The notes below the pieces were generated by a model. It worked only from the letters and a program-made list of their open reading frames with translations. It searched no databases and was not told where the DNA came from. A stretch of 60,071 nt of DNA from Actinoplanes sp. DH11. Lineage in GTDB: Bacteria; Actinomycetota; Actinomycetes; Mycobacteriales; Micromonosporaceae. The stretch lies in contig NZ_JAHWGU010000045.1 of the NCBI RefSeq assembly GCF_020873875.1, positions 1 through 60,071 of the forward strand, given 5' to 3'. Below, piece after piece: positions 1 through 8,688 of the stretch. Made by a program: the position numbers and the translations under genes. The number at the start of each line of letters is the position of its first letter. The stretch's first letter is position 1.

Positions 1-147
1 CCTCTCGGCCGGCCGCCCTTCCCGCGTCCGCCACCGCGCGCGCCGGTTCGTGCCGCCGGTTCGTGGCCGCTGGTTCGTCCCGCCGGTCTGTGCCGCCGGT
101 CCGCGCCGGTTCGTGCCGCCGGCTCGGACCGGCTCTTGCTGCCGGGG
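1..147. repeat. GC-rich degenerate tandem repeat at window edge
   Basis: A roughly 15-bp degenerate unit built on GCCGGTTCGTGCC recurs from about position 43 to 126, immediately downstream of the LysR gene stop. No convincing coding region is seen here. It resembles the other short-unit repeats found in gene-free gaps of this window. Confidence 0.5.
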
Positions 148-1140
148 TCAGGCCGCGGCGAGCTGGTCGCCCGCCGCGCCGATGCCGCTGAGGTCCGGGT
201 GGCCGACCAGCCATTTGATGTACGCCTCGTTGCGGGCGATCACGTCCTGATAGGCCTCGATCGCCAGCTGCATGAGCTTCGGCGCGCTGCGGGCGGCCGG
301 CGACTCCGGGTGCCAGCCGACGGCCGTGCGCCAGCGCAGCGGAGCGCCCTTGAGCGGCCGCGACGTCAGGCCCACCGGCGGGCGGAACGTCGGCTGGCAG
401 AGACCGACCGCGAGGCCCAGCTCCACCATGTCGACGCAGGCGCGGACGTCCGTCTCGAGCACCTTCCTCGGGGCGAACCCGGCGCGGGCGCAGGACGCGG
501 CGAAACAGTCGGCGAAGCAGCCGTCGCCGGCACCGGCGACCCACTGCTCGTCGGCCAGGTCGGCCAGGTCGACCTCGAGCTCCTTGGCCTGCGGGTGGTC
601 CTCGGGCAGCAGGGCGCAGACCGCGTCGACCGAGATCGTCTGCCAGACCAGGCCGTACTCCGCCGAGGGCAGGGCGTCACCGCAGACGCCGACCTGGGCG
701 TAGTCCAGCTTGCCGGCCAGGACCATGGTGGCCAGCTCGTCCACGTAGTAGGAGGCGTGCGTGGAGATCTGTGCCTCCGGCTGGGTCGCCGACAGCCGGT
801 GCAGCAGATGGGCGACGACCGGCCCGCCGATGGCGCCGATGCGGTACCGGGTCATCATCATGTCGTCACCGCCCGCCGCCAGCCGGGCCGCCTCGTCCTG
901 GAGGCCCTTCATGGCGGGCAGCAGCACCCGGGCACGGGAGAGCACCAGCTCACCCAGTGCGGTCGGACGCGCGCCGCGGCGGTCCCGGTCGAACAGCGGG
1001 CCGCCGAGCGTGCGCTCGATGCGCTGCAGTTGCGCGGTCAGCGCAGGCTGGGCGAGACCCAGCTGCGACGCCGCCTTGGTGACGCTGCCGGTCTCGGCGA
1101 TGGCGCAGACCACCTTCAGATGCCGCAGCTCGAGGTTCAT
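148..1140 (-). CDS. LysR family transcriptional regulator
   Basis: The 330-residue protein starts with a winged helix-turn-helix at about residues 5-60, including the typical LysR core GSVTKAASQLGLAQPAL. An effector-binding domain follows at about 90-300. The family usually binds DNA as a tetramer and responds to a small ligand; the target and ligand cannot be told here. A TAACGT box lies 6 nt before the ATG (positions 1152-1147), so the mRNA may be leaderless. The next gene upstream runs in the same direction, so this is not the usual divergent LysR arrangement. No obvious target operon adjoins it inside the window. The length is slightly above the usual 300 residues. Confidence 0.9.
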   Translation of the reverse strand: MNLELRHLKVVCAIAETGSVTKAASQLGLAQPALTAQLQRIERTLGGPLFDRDRRGARPTALGELVLSRARVLLPAMKGLQDEAARLAAGGDDMMMTRYRIGAIGGPVVAHLLHRLSATQPEAQISTHASYYVDELATMVLAGKLDYAQVGVCGDALPSAEYGLVWQTISVDAVCALLPEDHPQAKELEVDLADLADEQWVAGAGDGCFADCFAASCARAGFAPRKVLETDVRACVDMVELGLAVGLCQPTFRPPVGLTSRPLKGAPLRWRTAVGWHPESPAARSAPKLMQLAIEAYQDVIARNEAYIKWLVGHPDLSGIGAAGDQLAAA

Positions 1141-1266
1141 AGCGTGACGTTAGGACCAGAACGGGATCCAAAGCTAGTCCTGCATACGCCCGAAAGATCG
1201 GCAAGCAGTGACAAACATATTAACGAACAGGACAGACGGTACTAACCGCCCGTATCTCGGCTTCGG

Positions 1267-1854
1267 TTACAGATCGCGCACGTATGTTGTGCGAGCCGTC
1301 ACCACATCGCGCACCTTGTCCACCACCCCGACGATCGGGTCGACCACCTTGTTCCACGGCGGCGTGGACGGCGTCGCCGGGTGCGGGCGGGTCGGCGCGG
1401 CCTCCTCGGCGGTCTCCAGCCGGTTACCGAGCCGGACCAGGTCCTCACCCGGAACCATCTGCTCGAGCAGCGGCAGCAGCTCCTCGGCGTCGGCCGCCAC
1501 GTGCCGGCGGATCGCCTCCGCCGCGTCGGCCAGATCGGCCCGGTCACCGGACCGCTCCAGCTCGCCCAGCAGCACCATCAGGGCCTGATCCTCGGTCAGC
1601 TCACGCTCGGCGAGCTCGTTGCCGCCGGGCACCGCGGTGCGGACCGCGGGATAGAGGTACTGCTCCTCGGCGCACAGGTGACGCGACGCGGTGGCGACCA
1701 GCACGGTCGTCAGCTTCCTGTCGTCCGGCGCGGCCTCGAGCCGCTCGGTCAGGGTCAGCAGCTCCCGGTGCTGCTTGTTGACGATGTCGATGATGCTGCG
1801 CCCGGGAGTCTCACCGCCGGTCGGCGGCAACGGGGGGAGATTCACTTCAGACAC
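1267..1854 (-). CDS. Hemerythrin HHE domain-containing protein
   Basis: The frame is open to 2502, but upstream of 1854 it is only the antisense shadow of the M20 gene. I place the start at GTG 1854, giving 195 residues, with a GGGGA motif about 10 nt upstream. The protein has the four-helix hemerythrin pattern: KQHRELLTL near the N-terminus, then SRHLCAEEQYLYPAV, then IRRHVAADAEELLPLL, which supply the His and Glu residues expected for a di-iron site. The family binds oxygen, nitric oxide or iron. The C-terminal 50 residues are a Pro/Thr-rich tail of unknown role. It is divergent from the M20 peptidase gene with 94 nt between starts. Confidence 0.82.
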   Translation of the reverse strand: MSEVNLPPLPPTGGETPGRSIIDIVNKQHRELLTLTERLEAAPDDRKLTTVLVATASRHLCAEEQYLYPAVRTAVPGGNELAERELTEDQALMVLLGELERSGDRADLADAAEAIRRHVAADAEELLPLLEQMVPGEDLVRLGNRLETAEEAAPTRPHPATPSTPPWNKVVDPIVGVVDKVRDVVTARTTYVRDL

Positions 1855-1948
1855 GGCGGCGTTGTTCCCCGAACCGTGATCCCGCCAAACACTCGTCACT
1901 CCCTGATCGCACTGACGTCCGGCAACAGCAGGCTGGTATGAAAGGCAG

Positions 1949-3256
1949 ATGAACACCACCGCCGTGGACGAGGTCGTCGGTCTCTGCCGCGACCTGCTGC
2001 GTATCGACACCACCAACACCGGTGACCCGCGGACCACCGTGGGTGAACGGGTAGCCGCCGAATACGTCGCCGAGAAACTCGGCGAGGCCGGTGTCGAGGC
2101 CACGCTGCTCGAGTCCGCGCCGACCCGGGCCAACCTGGTGGCCCGGATCCCCGGCGCCGACCGGTCCCGCGGCGCCCTGCTCGTGCACGGCCACCTCGAC
2201 GTGGTGCCGGCGGACGCGGCCGAATGGTCCGTGCACCCCTTCGCCGGCGAGGAGAAGGACGGGTACCTCTGGGGTCGCGGCGCCGTCGACATGAAGGACT
2301 TCGACGCCATGGTCCTCGCCGTCGTCCGCGAATGGAACCGGGTCGGATACACCCCTCCGAGGGACATCGTCCTGGCGTACACGGCCGACGAGGAAGCCGG
2401 CATGGAGTACGGGTCGCAGTGGCTGGTGCGCAACCACGCCGGTCTGTTCGACGGCGTGACCGAGGCCATCGGCGAAGTCGGCGGGTACTCGTACACCGTC
2501 AACGACGACCTCCGGCTCTACCTCGTGCAGACCGCCGAGAAAGGCCTCGACTGGCTGCGCCTGCACGCACACGGACGCCCCGGCCACGGCTCGTTCATCC
2601 ACGACGACAACGCGGTCACCGCCCTCGCCGAAGCCGTCGCCCGGGTCGGCCGGCATCAATTCCCGACCGTGCTCACCCCGACCGTGCGGCAGTTCCTCGA
2701 GCAGGTCAGCGACGCCCTGCAGATCGACCTGAACCCCGACGAGCCGGAACTGGCCATCGCGAAACTCGGCCCGATCGCCAACCTGATCGGCGCCACCGTC
2801 CGCAACACCGCGAACCCCACCCGCCTCGAAGCCGGATACAAGGACAACGTGATCCCCGGCAAGGCCACCGCCACGATCGACTGCCGGACGCTGCCCGGCC
2901 ACGCCGACGCGTTCCTGGCCGAACTGCGCGACATCATCGGGCCCGACGTGGAGATCGAACACGTACACCAGCAGTCCGCCGTCGAGACCGAGTTCGACGG
3001 CGCCCTGGTCGACGCGATGGGTGCCGCGCTGCGCGCCGAGGACCCGGGAGCGCGTACCGTGCCGTACCTGATGTCCGGGGGCACCGACGCCAAGGCGTTC
3101 GCCACCCTGGGCATCCGCTGCTTCGGCTTCGCGCCGCTGCGGCTGCCACCCGACCTCAACTTCAGTGCCCTGTTCCACGGCATCGACGAGCGGGTACCGA
3201 CCGAGGGGCTAAAGTTCGGCGTGCGTGTGCTCGACCGACTGCTCCGAAACAGCTGA
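1949..3256 (+). CDS. M20/M25/M40 family metallo-hydrolase (dipeptidase-like)
   Basis: This 435-residue zinc peptidase carries the M20 hallmarks: LLVHGHLDVVP (metal His82 and Asp84), WGRGAVDMKD (bridging Asp114), AYTADEEAG (catalytic Glu and metal Glu at about 148-149), GRPGHGS in the dimerisation lid, and SGGTDAKAF plus a late FHGIDE for the remaining ligands. The family hydrolyses dipeptides or acyl-amino acids in the cytoplasm. It lies near DUF5703 and aldo-keto reductase genes, as I recall for other actinobacteria. AAAGGCAG just before the ATG is a plausible ribosome binding site. The exact substrate is unknown. Confidence 0.9.
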   Translation: MNTTAVDEVVGLCRDLLRIDTTNTGDPRTTVGERVAAEYVAEKLGEAGVEATLLESAPTRANLVARIPGADRSRGALLVHGHLDVVPADAAEWSVHPFAGEEKDGYLWGRGAVDMKDFDAMVLAVVREWNRVGYTPPRDIVLAYTADEEAGMEYGSQWLVRNHAGLFDGVTEAIGEVGGYSYTVNDDLRLYLVQTAEKGLDWLRLHAHGRPGHGSFIHDDNAVTALAEAVARVGRHQFPTVLTPTVRQFLEQVSDALQIDLNPDEPELAIAKLGPIANLIGATVRNTANPTRLEAGYKDNVIPGKATATIDCRTLPGHADAFLAELRDIIGPDVEIEHVHQQSAVETEFDGALVDAMGAALRAEDPGARTVPYLMSGGTDAKAFATLGIRCFGFAPLRLPPDLNFSALFHGIDERVPTEGLKFGVRVLDRLLRNS

Positions 3257-3278
3257 CCTGCGGAAGGAAACCATCTCC

Positions 3279-3947
3279 ATGACCGACCAGAATGCGGAGC
3301 TCGACGCTGCCCTCGAGGCTGTCGTCGAGGCGGCGCGGTCGCACCTCGCGGCCGTCAAGGCAGCCGCCGGCCGCATTGACGACGACGACGTCTGGCAGGC
3401 GTACGTCAACCTGAACAACGCCTCATACGCGTACGACGAGAAGTTGCTCGACGCGTTCGGCGAAGTGACGCCCTGGGATGTCGAGTCCATCGACCCGGAC
3501 GAGGCGGACCACCGGTTCGGGCTGGTCGGCGCGGGTGCGGACGGTGCCGGCGACGACCCGCACGAACGGGTGATCTCGGTCCGGCAGCGCCGCGACTACC
3601 GGGTGCCCAGCGTCGCCGCGCTGCTCAAGGTCGCCGAGACCGCCCGCCGCGGCTCGGTGCCCGACGACGAGGACGCCGGCCCCGTCGAGTCCGTCGGCGA
3701 AGCCGTGCTGGAGCTGCTCCAGGCGGGAGACGGGTCGCTCGCGTCCCTGGACGTCCCGGAGCTGGAGCCGCTCGACGGCCTGCTGACGGTGACCGAGGTT
3801 ACGGCGCCGCTGGATCTGGAGGCGTTCGACGACGCGGACGGGTCGGGGCCGTTCGCGCCGGCTGAGGACGACCTGCTGGTCGGGCGGCTGGATGAGCACC
3901 CGTTCCTGCCTGACGACGAGGACGACCACGCGGGGCACAACCACTGA
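3279..3947 (+). CDS. Conserved hypothetical protein, acidic, His-rich C-terminus
   Basis: The 222-residue protein starts at ATG 3279, preceded by GGAAGGA at the right distance, and lies 22 nt after the M20 stop, so the two genes are probably co-transcribed. Residues 1-70 form a helical region (EAVVEAARSHLAAVKAAAG, then a segment rich in Asn and Tyr). The rest is strongly acidic and ends in DDEDDHAGHNH, which could bind metal. No membrane segment or signal peptide is seen. I do not recognise a named family. Base composition and codon use match its neighbours, so it looks like a real gene. Confidence 0.72.
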   Translation: MTDQNAELDAALEAVVEAARSHLAAVKAAAGRIDDDDVWQAYVNLNNASYAYDEKLLDAFGEVTPWDVESIDPDEADHRFGLVGAGADGAGDDPHERVISVRQRRDYRVPSVAALLKVAETARRGSVPDDEDAGPVESVGEAVLELLQAGDGSLASLDVPELEPLDGLLTVTEVTAPLDLEAFDDADGSGPFAPAEDDLLVGRLDEHPFLPDDEDDHAGHNH

Positions 3948-4040
3948 GGGTCGGGCTTTCGGGTGTTCGGACAGTGGGGGAAGGCTTAGCGGTATCGCGC
4001 CTGCTTGCTGTGCTTGCTGGCCTTCGCTGTCGCTCGGCGG

Positions 4041-4136
4041 GCATTGCGCCCCCTTGAGTCGGTGTCGAGGGCACCGAAATCGACCACGGCTTCGCCTCGC
4101 CGATTTCGGCACCCTCGACACCGACGGGCGCAATGC
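4041..4136. repeat. Long imperfect palindrome
   Basis: Outer arms GCATTGCGCCC (4041-4051) and its complement (4126-4136) flank inner 25-nt arms at 4058-4082 and 4101-4125 that differ at only two positions around an 18-nt loop. An RNA copy would fold into a long hairpin. It could be a terminator for either convergent gene or a repeat element. A related GGGGCATTGCGCCC piece occurs at about 8014-8030. Confidence 0.75.
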
Positions 4137-4310
4137 GACTTTGGTTACGGTTAAGGCCCTGGGCTGGGAGGAATGGGGGCCTTCGGGGGCGGCGGCTTCA
4201 GAGTTCCGCTGCCAGCCCCGACTTCCGCTGCCGGCGCCCCGACTCCTCCCGCTGACTGCCCGGTTCCCGATGACTGCCCGGTTCTCGCTGTTGGCACGGG
4301 CTCTCGCGGC

Positions 4311-4424
4311 GGCTTCCCGGGTTTCGCTGTCGGCATGGGTTTCGCGGCGGCTTCCCGGGTTTCGCTGTCGGCATGGGTTTCGCGGCGGCTTCCCGGGTTT
4401 CGCTGCCGGCATGGGTTTCGCAGC
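4311..4424. repeat. 38-bp tandem repeat, three copies
   Basis: Three adjacent 38-bp units begin at 4311, 4349 and 4387, each starting GGCTTCCCGGGTTTCGCTG. The third unit has a few changes, and a decayed partial unit precedes the array. The unit length is not divisible by three, which argues against a coding role. Confidence 0.88.
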
Positions 4425-4550
4425 CGGCATCTGGCTCCCGGCGCCCGGCCCGGGCGCTGCACCGGAATCGTCGTCCAGCCGGTGCCGCCCGCGCATCAAC
4501 CCAGCGTCCCCATACTGGCGCTGGTGGGCTCGATGGGGTGGGGCTGGAGG

Positions 4551-4631
4551 GATGTTGATCTGCTAGCGATGCGAAATCGCGGTTTTGGGCCCATGATCAC
4601 AGCGATTTCGTAGCGCTAGCAGATCAACATC
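4551..4631. repeat. Palindromic element, copy A
   Basis: The arms share the core GTTGATCTGCTAGCG on the left and its reverse complement on the right, then continue inward as CGAAATCGC-like segments around a 19-nt loop (4582-4600). The outermost bases GATG and CATC also pair. The same element occurs at 20329-20413 (inverted orientation of the centre) and 48227-48315. Confidence 0.9.
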
Positions 4632-4932
4632 GCTGGTCAACGCCGGCGCGGAGCCTGGGGCGGTCGAGGACGGCTGTTCATGCGGGGGCGCGACAGAGGT
4701 GGGGGCGAGCACCAGCGCGTCAGATTTGTCTGCCTTGTCCGGTGGGGCTTGGCGTCTGGCGCGCCGGGCTTCGTGCCCGCAACCCTGTTACCGGCACAGA
4801 TCGGCAGAGCAGGTCGTACTCGCTGGTTGACAGCCGCAGGGGCACCCCGGACTCTCGCTGCCGGCCCCGGCCCCGGCCCCGGCCCCAGCCCCAGCCCCAG
4901 CCCCGGCTGCCGGCTTGGGCGCGGGGTGGTGG

Positions 4933-5124
4933 TCAGTAGCTGAGGCCTGGCTGGGGGGCTGCGGCCAGGCGGCGTCGGAGCATGACTTTGCGGGTGCCGT
5001 CGGCGAAGAGTTGCACCCGGGCCAGTTCCCAGCCGGAGAACTCCGCCTGGATGGCCAGCTGTGCCGCAGCGGTCAGCCTGTCGACATTTGAGGGCAGCCT
5101 CAGCGGCGCGTATTCGTACTCCAT
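4933..5124 (-). CDS. DUF5703 family protein
   Basis: This 63-residue protein begins MEYEYAPLRLP and contains GWELARVQLFADGTRKVML, which matches what I know of the small actinobacterial DUF5703 family. Its function is unknown. It starts 33 nt after the aldo-keto reductase stop on the same strand, so the two are probably one transcript. There is no signal peptide or membrane segment. A ribosome site is weak; GGAGG lies about 17 nt before the ATG. Confidence 0.8.
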   Translation of the reverse strand: MEYEYAPLRLPSNVDRLTAAAQLAIQAEFSGWELARVQLFADGTRKVMLRRRLAAAPQPGLSY

Positions 5125-5157
5125 GAGATCTAATATGCCTCCGCCCGGAGGCGTGCC

Positions 5158-6147
5158 TCAAGCTTCCGGGTAGCCGGTTCCCTCACGTTCCGGGTAGCCG
5201 ACGTCGATCGCGGACACGTCGTCCAGCGCCAGCGCTATCTCCGCGGGCAGCATCAGCTGCTCGCTGCGCAGGGCGCCCTGCAGCTGCGCGGCGGTGCGGG
5301 CGCCGAGGATGGCGGACGCCACACCGGGACGGTCGCGCATCCAGGCCAGCGCCACCTCCAGCGGGGAGACACCCAGCCCGCCGGCCGCGATCACCACCGC
5401 CTCGACGATGCTGGAGCTGCGCGGCTCCAGGTAGGTCCGCACGAACGGCGCCATGTGCTCGGAGGCGGCCCGGGAGTCCAGCGGGCGGCCGTTGCGGTAT
5501 TTCCCGGTGAGCACCCCGCGGCCGAGCGGGGACCAGGCGAGCACCCCGAAACCGAGTGCCGCGGCGGCGGGCAGCATCTCGCGTTCGATGCCGCGTTCCA
5601 GCAGCGAGTACTCCATCTGGGCGGCGACGATCGGGGCGCGACCCGGGTACGCCGACTGCCACACCGCCGCCCGCGCGGTCTGCCAGGCCGCGAAGTTGGA
5701 GACCCCGACGTAGCGCACCCGGCCGCTGGCGACGGCGTGATCCAAAGCGGACAGGGTTTCCTCGAACGGCGTCTGGGCGTCGTACCCGTGCACCTGCCAG
5801 AGGTCGACGTAGTCGGTGCCGAGCCGGCGCAGGGACGCGTCGAGCGAACGCAGCAGGTTGCCCCGGGAGCCGTCGCGGGGCCGCCAGCCGCGCGGGGTGA
5901 GGCCGGCCTTGGTGGCGATCACCACCTCGTCGCGGGGCACCAGGTGGTCGAGCAGCGAGCCGATCACCGACTCGGCGTCGCCGTCCCCGTACACGTCGGC
6001 GGTGTCGATCAACGTGCCGCCGGCTTCCAGGAAGAGCTTCAGCTGCTCGGCCGCGTCGTCGGGGTCGGTGTCCCGGCCCCAGGTCATGGTGCCGAGGGCG
6101 AGCCGCGAAACCGCTAGCCCGCTTCGGCCGAGCGGTCGCTGATGCAT
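5158..6147 (-). CDS. Aldo/keto reductase
   Basis: The 329-residue protein has the full AKR barrel signature. The catalytic tetrad is visible as Asp in LIDTADVYG, Tyr in the same motif, Lys in VVIATKAG, and His in LWQVHGYD. The opening MHQRPLGRSGLAVSRLALG is typical of the family. It would reduce a carbonyl substrate with NADPH in the cytoplasm; the substrate is unknown. A TAAGGT box on the minus strand (6159-6154) sits 6 nt before the ATG, so the mRNA may be leaderless. It is divergent from the LLM oxidoreductase gene. Confidence 0.92.
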   Translation of the reverse strand: MHQRPLGRSGLAVSRLALGTMTWGRDTDPDDAAEQLKLFLEAGGTLIDTADVYGDGDAESVIGSLLDHLVPRDEVVIATKAGLTPRGWRPRDGSRGNLLRSLDASLRRLGTDYVDLWQVHGYDAQTPFEETLSALDHAVASGRVRYVGVSNFAAWQTARAAVWQSAYPGRAPIVAAQMEYSLLERGIEREMLPAAAALGFGVLAWSPLGRGVLTGKYRNGRPLDSRAASEHMAPFVRTYLEPRSSSIVEAVVIAAGGLGVSPLEVALAWMRDRPGVASAILGARTAAQLQGALRSEQLMLPAEIALALDDVSAIDVGYPEREGTGYPEA

Positions 6148-6261
6148 GAGTGAACCTTATTCAGACCATGCACTTCGCGAAATGCTCAAGTACCCGCGCG
6201 GCGCGTCGGTTACCGGACGGAAATATGCTTTGCGATGACCACCATGATCTCGGGAGGGCAC

Positions 6262-7302
6262 GTGCGGCTCGGACTCAGCCTCGGCTACCAGACGGCGTGG
6301 AGCACTCCCGCCGATCATCTCGCGATGGCACAGGAGGCGGACCGGCTCGGTTACGCCGTCGTCTGGGCTGCGGAAGCGTACGGTTCGGACACCGTCAGCA
6401 TGCTCGCCTGGATGGCCGGGCAGACCGAGCGGATCGACCTCGGCGCGGCGGTGATGCAGATCCCGGCGCGTACCCCGGCGATGACCGCGATGACCGCCGC
6501 GACCGTCGACACGCTCTCCGGCGGCCGGTTCCGGCTCGGGCTCGGCGTCTCCGGCCCGCAGGTCTCCGAGGGCTGGCACGGCGTGCGGTTCGCCAAGCCG
6601 CTGGGCCGCACCCGGGAGTACGTGGACATCGTCCGGATGGCGCTGGCCCGGGAGCGGGTCTCCTACGACGGCGAGCACTACCAGCTCCCGCTGCCCGGCG
6701 GCGCCGGCAAGGCGATCAAGCTGGGGTTCCACCCGCAGCGCTCGGACATCCCGATCTACCTGGCCGCGGTCGGGCCGAAGAACCTGGAGCTGGCCGGCGA
6801 GATGGCGGACGGCTGGCTGGCGATCTTCTTCGCGCCGGACGCCGCCGCCGACCACGTCGCGCACATCGCCCGGGGCCGCGGTGACCGCGGGATGGACGGC
6901 TTCGACATCGCCCCGACGGTCCCGGTCGCCCTCGGCGACGACGTCTCGGCGTGCGCCGACGTCGTCCGGTGGTACGCGGCCCTCTACATCGGTGGGATGG
7001 GCAGCCGGGAGCAGAACTTCTACAACAAGCTCGCGGTCCGGATGGGCTACGAGAAAGAGGCCAGGCTGGTCCAGGACCTCTACCTGAACAAGCAGGTGGC
7101 CGAGGCGGCCGCCGCGGTGCCGCAGGAGTTCATCGAGCGCACGTCGATCCTCGGCACGAAGGAGAACGTGACGAGGCGGCTCCAGGAGTACGCGGCCGCC
7201 GGTGTCGGCACGCTGTCGATCAGCCCGTACGTCGGCGACCGGGAGTCCGGCATCGCGACGCTGCGGACGGTCGCCGAGGCGTTCGCAGAGTCCGGCGTCT
7301 AG
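6262..7302 (+). CDS. LLM class F420-dependent oxidoreductase
   Basis: I choose GTG 6262 as the start (346 residues) because GGGAGGG lies at the correct distance upstream; the ATG at 6235 would place that site inside the gene. The protein opens VRLGLSLGYQT, as luciferase-like F420 enzymes do, and carries GGRFRLGLGVSGPQV and YLAAVGPKNLELAGEMADGW, which shape the barrel and cofactor pocket. It belongs with the Rv2161c/Rv3093c-like group in a gene block often seen with F420 biosynthesis. The substrate is unknown. Its stop overlaps the next start by one base (TAGTG), which indicates translational coupling. Confidence 0.88.
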   Translation: MRLGLSLGYQTAWSTPADHLAMAQEADRLGYAVVWAAEAYGSDTVSMLAWMAGQTERIDLGAAVMQIPARTPAMTAMTAATVDTLSGGRFRLGLGVSGPQVSEGWHGVRFAKPLGRTREYVDIVRMALARERVSYDGEHYQLPLPGGAGKAIKLGFHPQRSDIPIYLAAVGPKNLELAGEMADGWLAIFFAPDAAADHVAHIARGRGDRGMDGFDIAPTVPVALGDDVSACADVVRWYAALYIGGMGSREQNFYNKLAVRMGYEKEARLVQDLYLNKQVAEAAAAVPQEFIERTSILGTKENVTRRLQEYAAAGVGTLSISPYVGDRESGIATLRTVAEAFAESGV

Positions 7303-7979
7303 TGGCCACCGTACTGCTGCTGCGGCACGGCCGGACCACGGCGAACGCGACGGGCGGGCTGGCCGGCCGGCAGCCCGTGGAACTCGACGAGACCGGGCGC
7401 TCGCAGGCCGCCCGGGTCGGTGAGCGGTTGCGGGCGCTGCCCCTGGCGGCGGTCGTGACGAGCCCGCTGATCCGCTGCCGGCAGACCCTGTCGATCGCGC
7501 TGCCGGACGTGACCCCGTCGGTGGAGGACGGGCTGATCGAGTGCGGGTACGGGGACTGGGAGGGCCGCCCGCTGGCCGAACTCGCCAAGGACCCGCTCTG
7601 GCCGGTCGTCCAGCAGCACCCGAGCGCCGTGGTCTTTCCGAACGGGGAGGCGATGGCCGAGATGTCGGCCCGGGCGGTCGCCGCGATCCGCTCCTGGGAC
7701 ACCCGGATCACCGAGGAGCACGGTCCCGAGGCGGTCTGGGTGGCGTGCAGCCACGGCGATGTGATCAAGGCCATCGCGGCCGACGCTCTGGGTCTGCACC
7801 TCGACCAGTTCCAGCGGATCGTGGCGGACCCGGCATCGATCACCGCGATCCGGTACACCGCCACGCGCCCCTTCCTGGTGCGGCTCAACGAGACCGGTGA
7901 CCTGGGATCCGTCGTGCCGCCGAAGCGGGTGGAGAGCGACGCGGCGGTGGGCGGCGGCGCGGGCGGTGGCAGCGTCTGA
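7302..7979 (+). CDS. Histidine phosphatase family protein (MSMEG_4193 type)
   Basis: The gene starts at GTG 7302, sharing a base with the upstream stop codon, and encodes 225 residues. The RHG motif LLLRHGRTTAN supplies the phosphate-accepting histidine, and CSHGDVIKAI supplies the second catalytic histidine. TSPLIRCRQT and CGYGDWEGR are further family marks. It is probably a broad phosphomonoesterase; the physiological substrate is unknown. The last 20 residues are Gly-rich and disordered. Neighbours on both sides belong to a gene set that travels together in actinobacteria. Confidence 0.88.
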   Translation: MATVLLLRHGRTTANATGGLAGRQPVELDETGRSQAARVGERLRALPLAAVVTSPLIRCRQTLSIALPDVTPSVEDGLIECGYGDWEGRPLAELAKDPLWPVVQQHPSAVVFPNGEAMAEMSARAVAAIRSWDTRITEEHGPEAVWVACSHGDVIKAIAADALGLHLDQFQRIVADPASITAIRYTATRPFLVRLNETGDLGSVVPPKRVESDAAVGGGAGGGSV

Positions 7980-8010
7980 CAACTCTGCGTGGTTGGACAG
8001 TCGTCGCTGT

Positions 8011-8035
8011 GTAGGGGGCATTGCGCCCTCGGCGA
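8011..8035. repeat. Fragment related to the 4041-4136 palindrome
   Basis: The text TCGCTGT followed closely by GGGGCATTGCGCCC resembles the left arm of the palindrome at 4041-4136 and, like it, follows a gene stop. Only this fragment is recognisable, so it may be a decayed copy or chance. Confidence 0.35.
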
Positions 8036-8088
8036 ACCGGCCCCGGCGACCCGCGCGGTTGCCCTCGCGGATGGTTAGGGTTGGCGGT

Positions 8089-8688
8089 ATGACCCACCAA
8101 GTACATGCCTTCGAGCCGCCCGAGCGGTTCGTCGCCGGGACGGTGGGCGAGCCGGGAGACCGCACGTTCTTCCTCCAGGCGCGCGGCGGCGGTCGGGTTG
8201 TCAGCGTTGCGCTGGAGAAGGTTCAGGTGTCGCTGCTCGCCGAGAAACTGGAGGAGCTGCTCCTCGAGGCGAACAAGCGGTTCGGTGTGAGCCTGCCCGA
8301 GGGCGTGCTGCCCACCGCGCACGACAACGAGCCGCTGGACACCCCGGTCGACGAGGAGTTCCGCGTCGGCACGCTGGGCCTGGCCTTCGACGTCGACACC
8401 GGCACCGTCGTCATCGAGGCGATCGAGGCCGGCGAGGCGGAGGCGGACCTCTCCGGCAGCCCGCTCGACGAGGACGACGACGAGGATGTCGAGGACGACG
8501 ACGACGAGGACGAGCCCGACGACGACCTCGACCGGCTGCGCGTGCGGCTGACCCCGGAGGCGACCCGGGCGTTCATCGACCGCGCGCGCCGGGTGGTGGC
8601 CGCCGGCCGGCCGCCGTGCCCGCTCTGCGGCCAGCCGCTCGACCCGGCCGGTCATCTCTGCCCCCGGCACAACGGTTACCACCGGTGA
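8089..8688 (+). CDS. DUF3090 domain-containing protein
   Basis: This 199-residue protein starts at ATG 8089. It opens MTHQVHAFEPPERFVAGTVG and has the DUF3090 body with RTFFLQARGGGRVVSVALEK. Near residues 125-150 is an Asp/Glu stretch, and the C-terminus is a small zinc-ribbon-like CPLCGQPLDPAGHLCPRH. Function is unknown. A TAGGGT box ends 7 nt before the ATG, suggesting a leaderless transcript. The stop overlaps the next gene as GTGA. As I recall, this family sits beside the phosphatase and SCO1664-family genes across actinobacteria. Confidence 0.88.
   Translation: MTHQVHAFEPPERFVAGTVGEPGDRTFFLQARGGGRVVSVALEKVQVSLLAEKLEELLLEANKRFGVSLPEGVLPTAHDNEPLDTPVDEEFRVGTLGLAFDVDTGTVVIEAIEAGEAEADLSGSPLDEDDDEDVEDDDDEDEPDDDLDRLRVRLTPEATRAFIDRARRVVAAGRPPCPLCGQPLDPAGHLCPRHNGYHR

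Larger units (their letters stand above)
3948..4932. other. Gene-free, repeat-rich gap
   Basis: This stretch of about 985 bp between two convergent genes holds no supportable coding gene. It contains a 96-bp imperfect palindrome (4041-4136), a 38-bp tandem repeat (4311-4424), copy A of the window's palindromic element (4551-4631), a tail shared with copy C (about 4690-4806), and a short CCCCGG/CCCCAG repeat (about 4867-4909). The short frames inside it read through repeats whose unit length is not a multiple of three. Confidence 0.75.

Noticed and set aside
1855..2502. N-terminal extension of the hemerythrin-like gene
   Set aside because: The extension is antisense to the M20 gene and lacks hemerythrin similarity; GTG 1854 fits better.
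4173..4613. Plus-strand frames through 4173-4613
   Set aside because: They read through the 38-bp repeat in shifting frames and into the palindromic element, so they are not genes.
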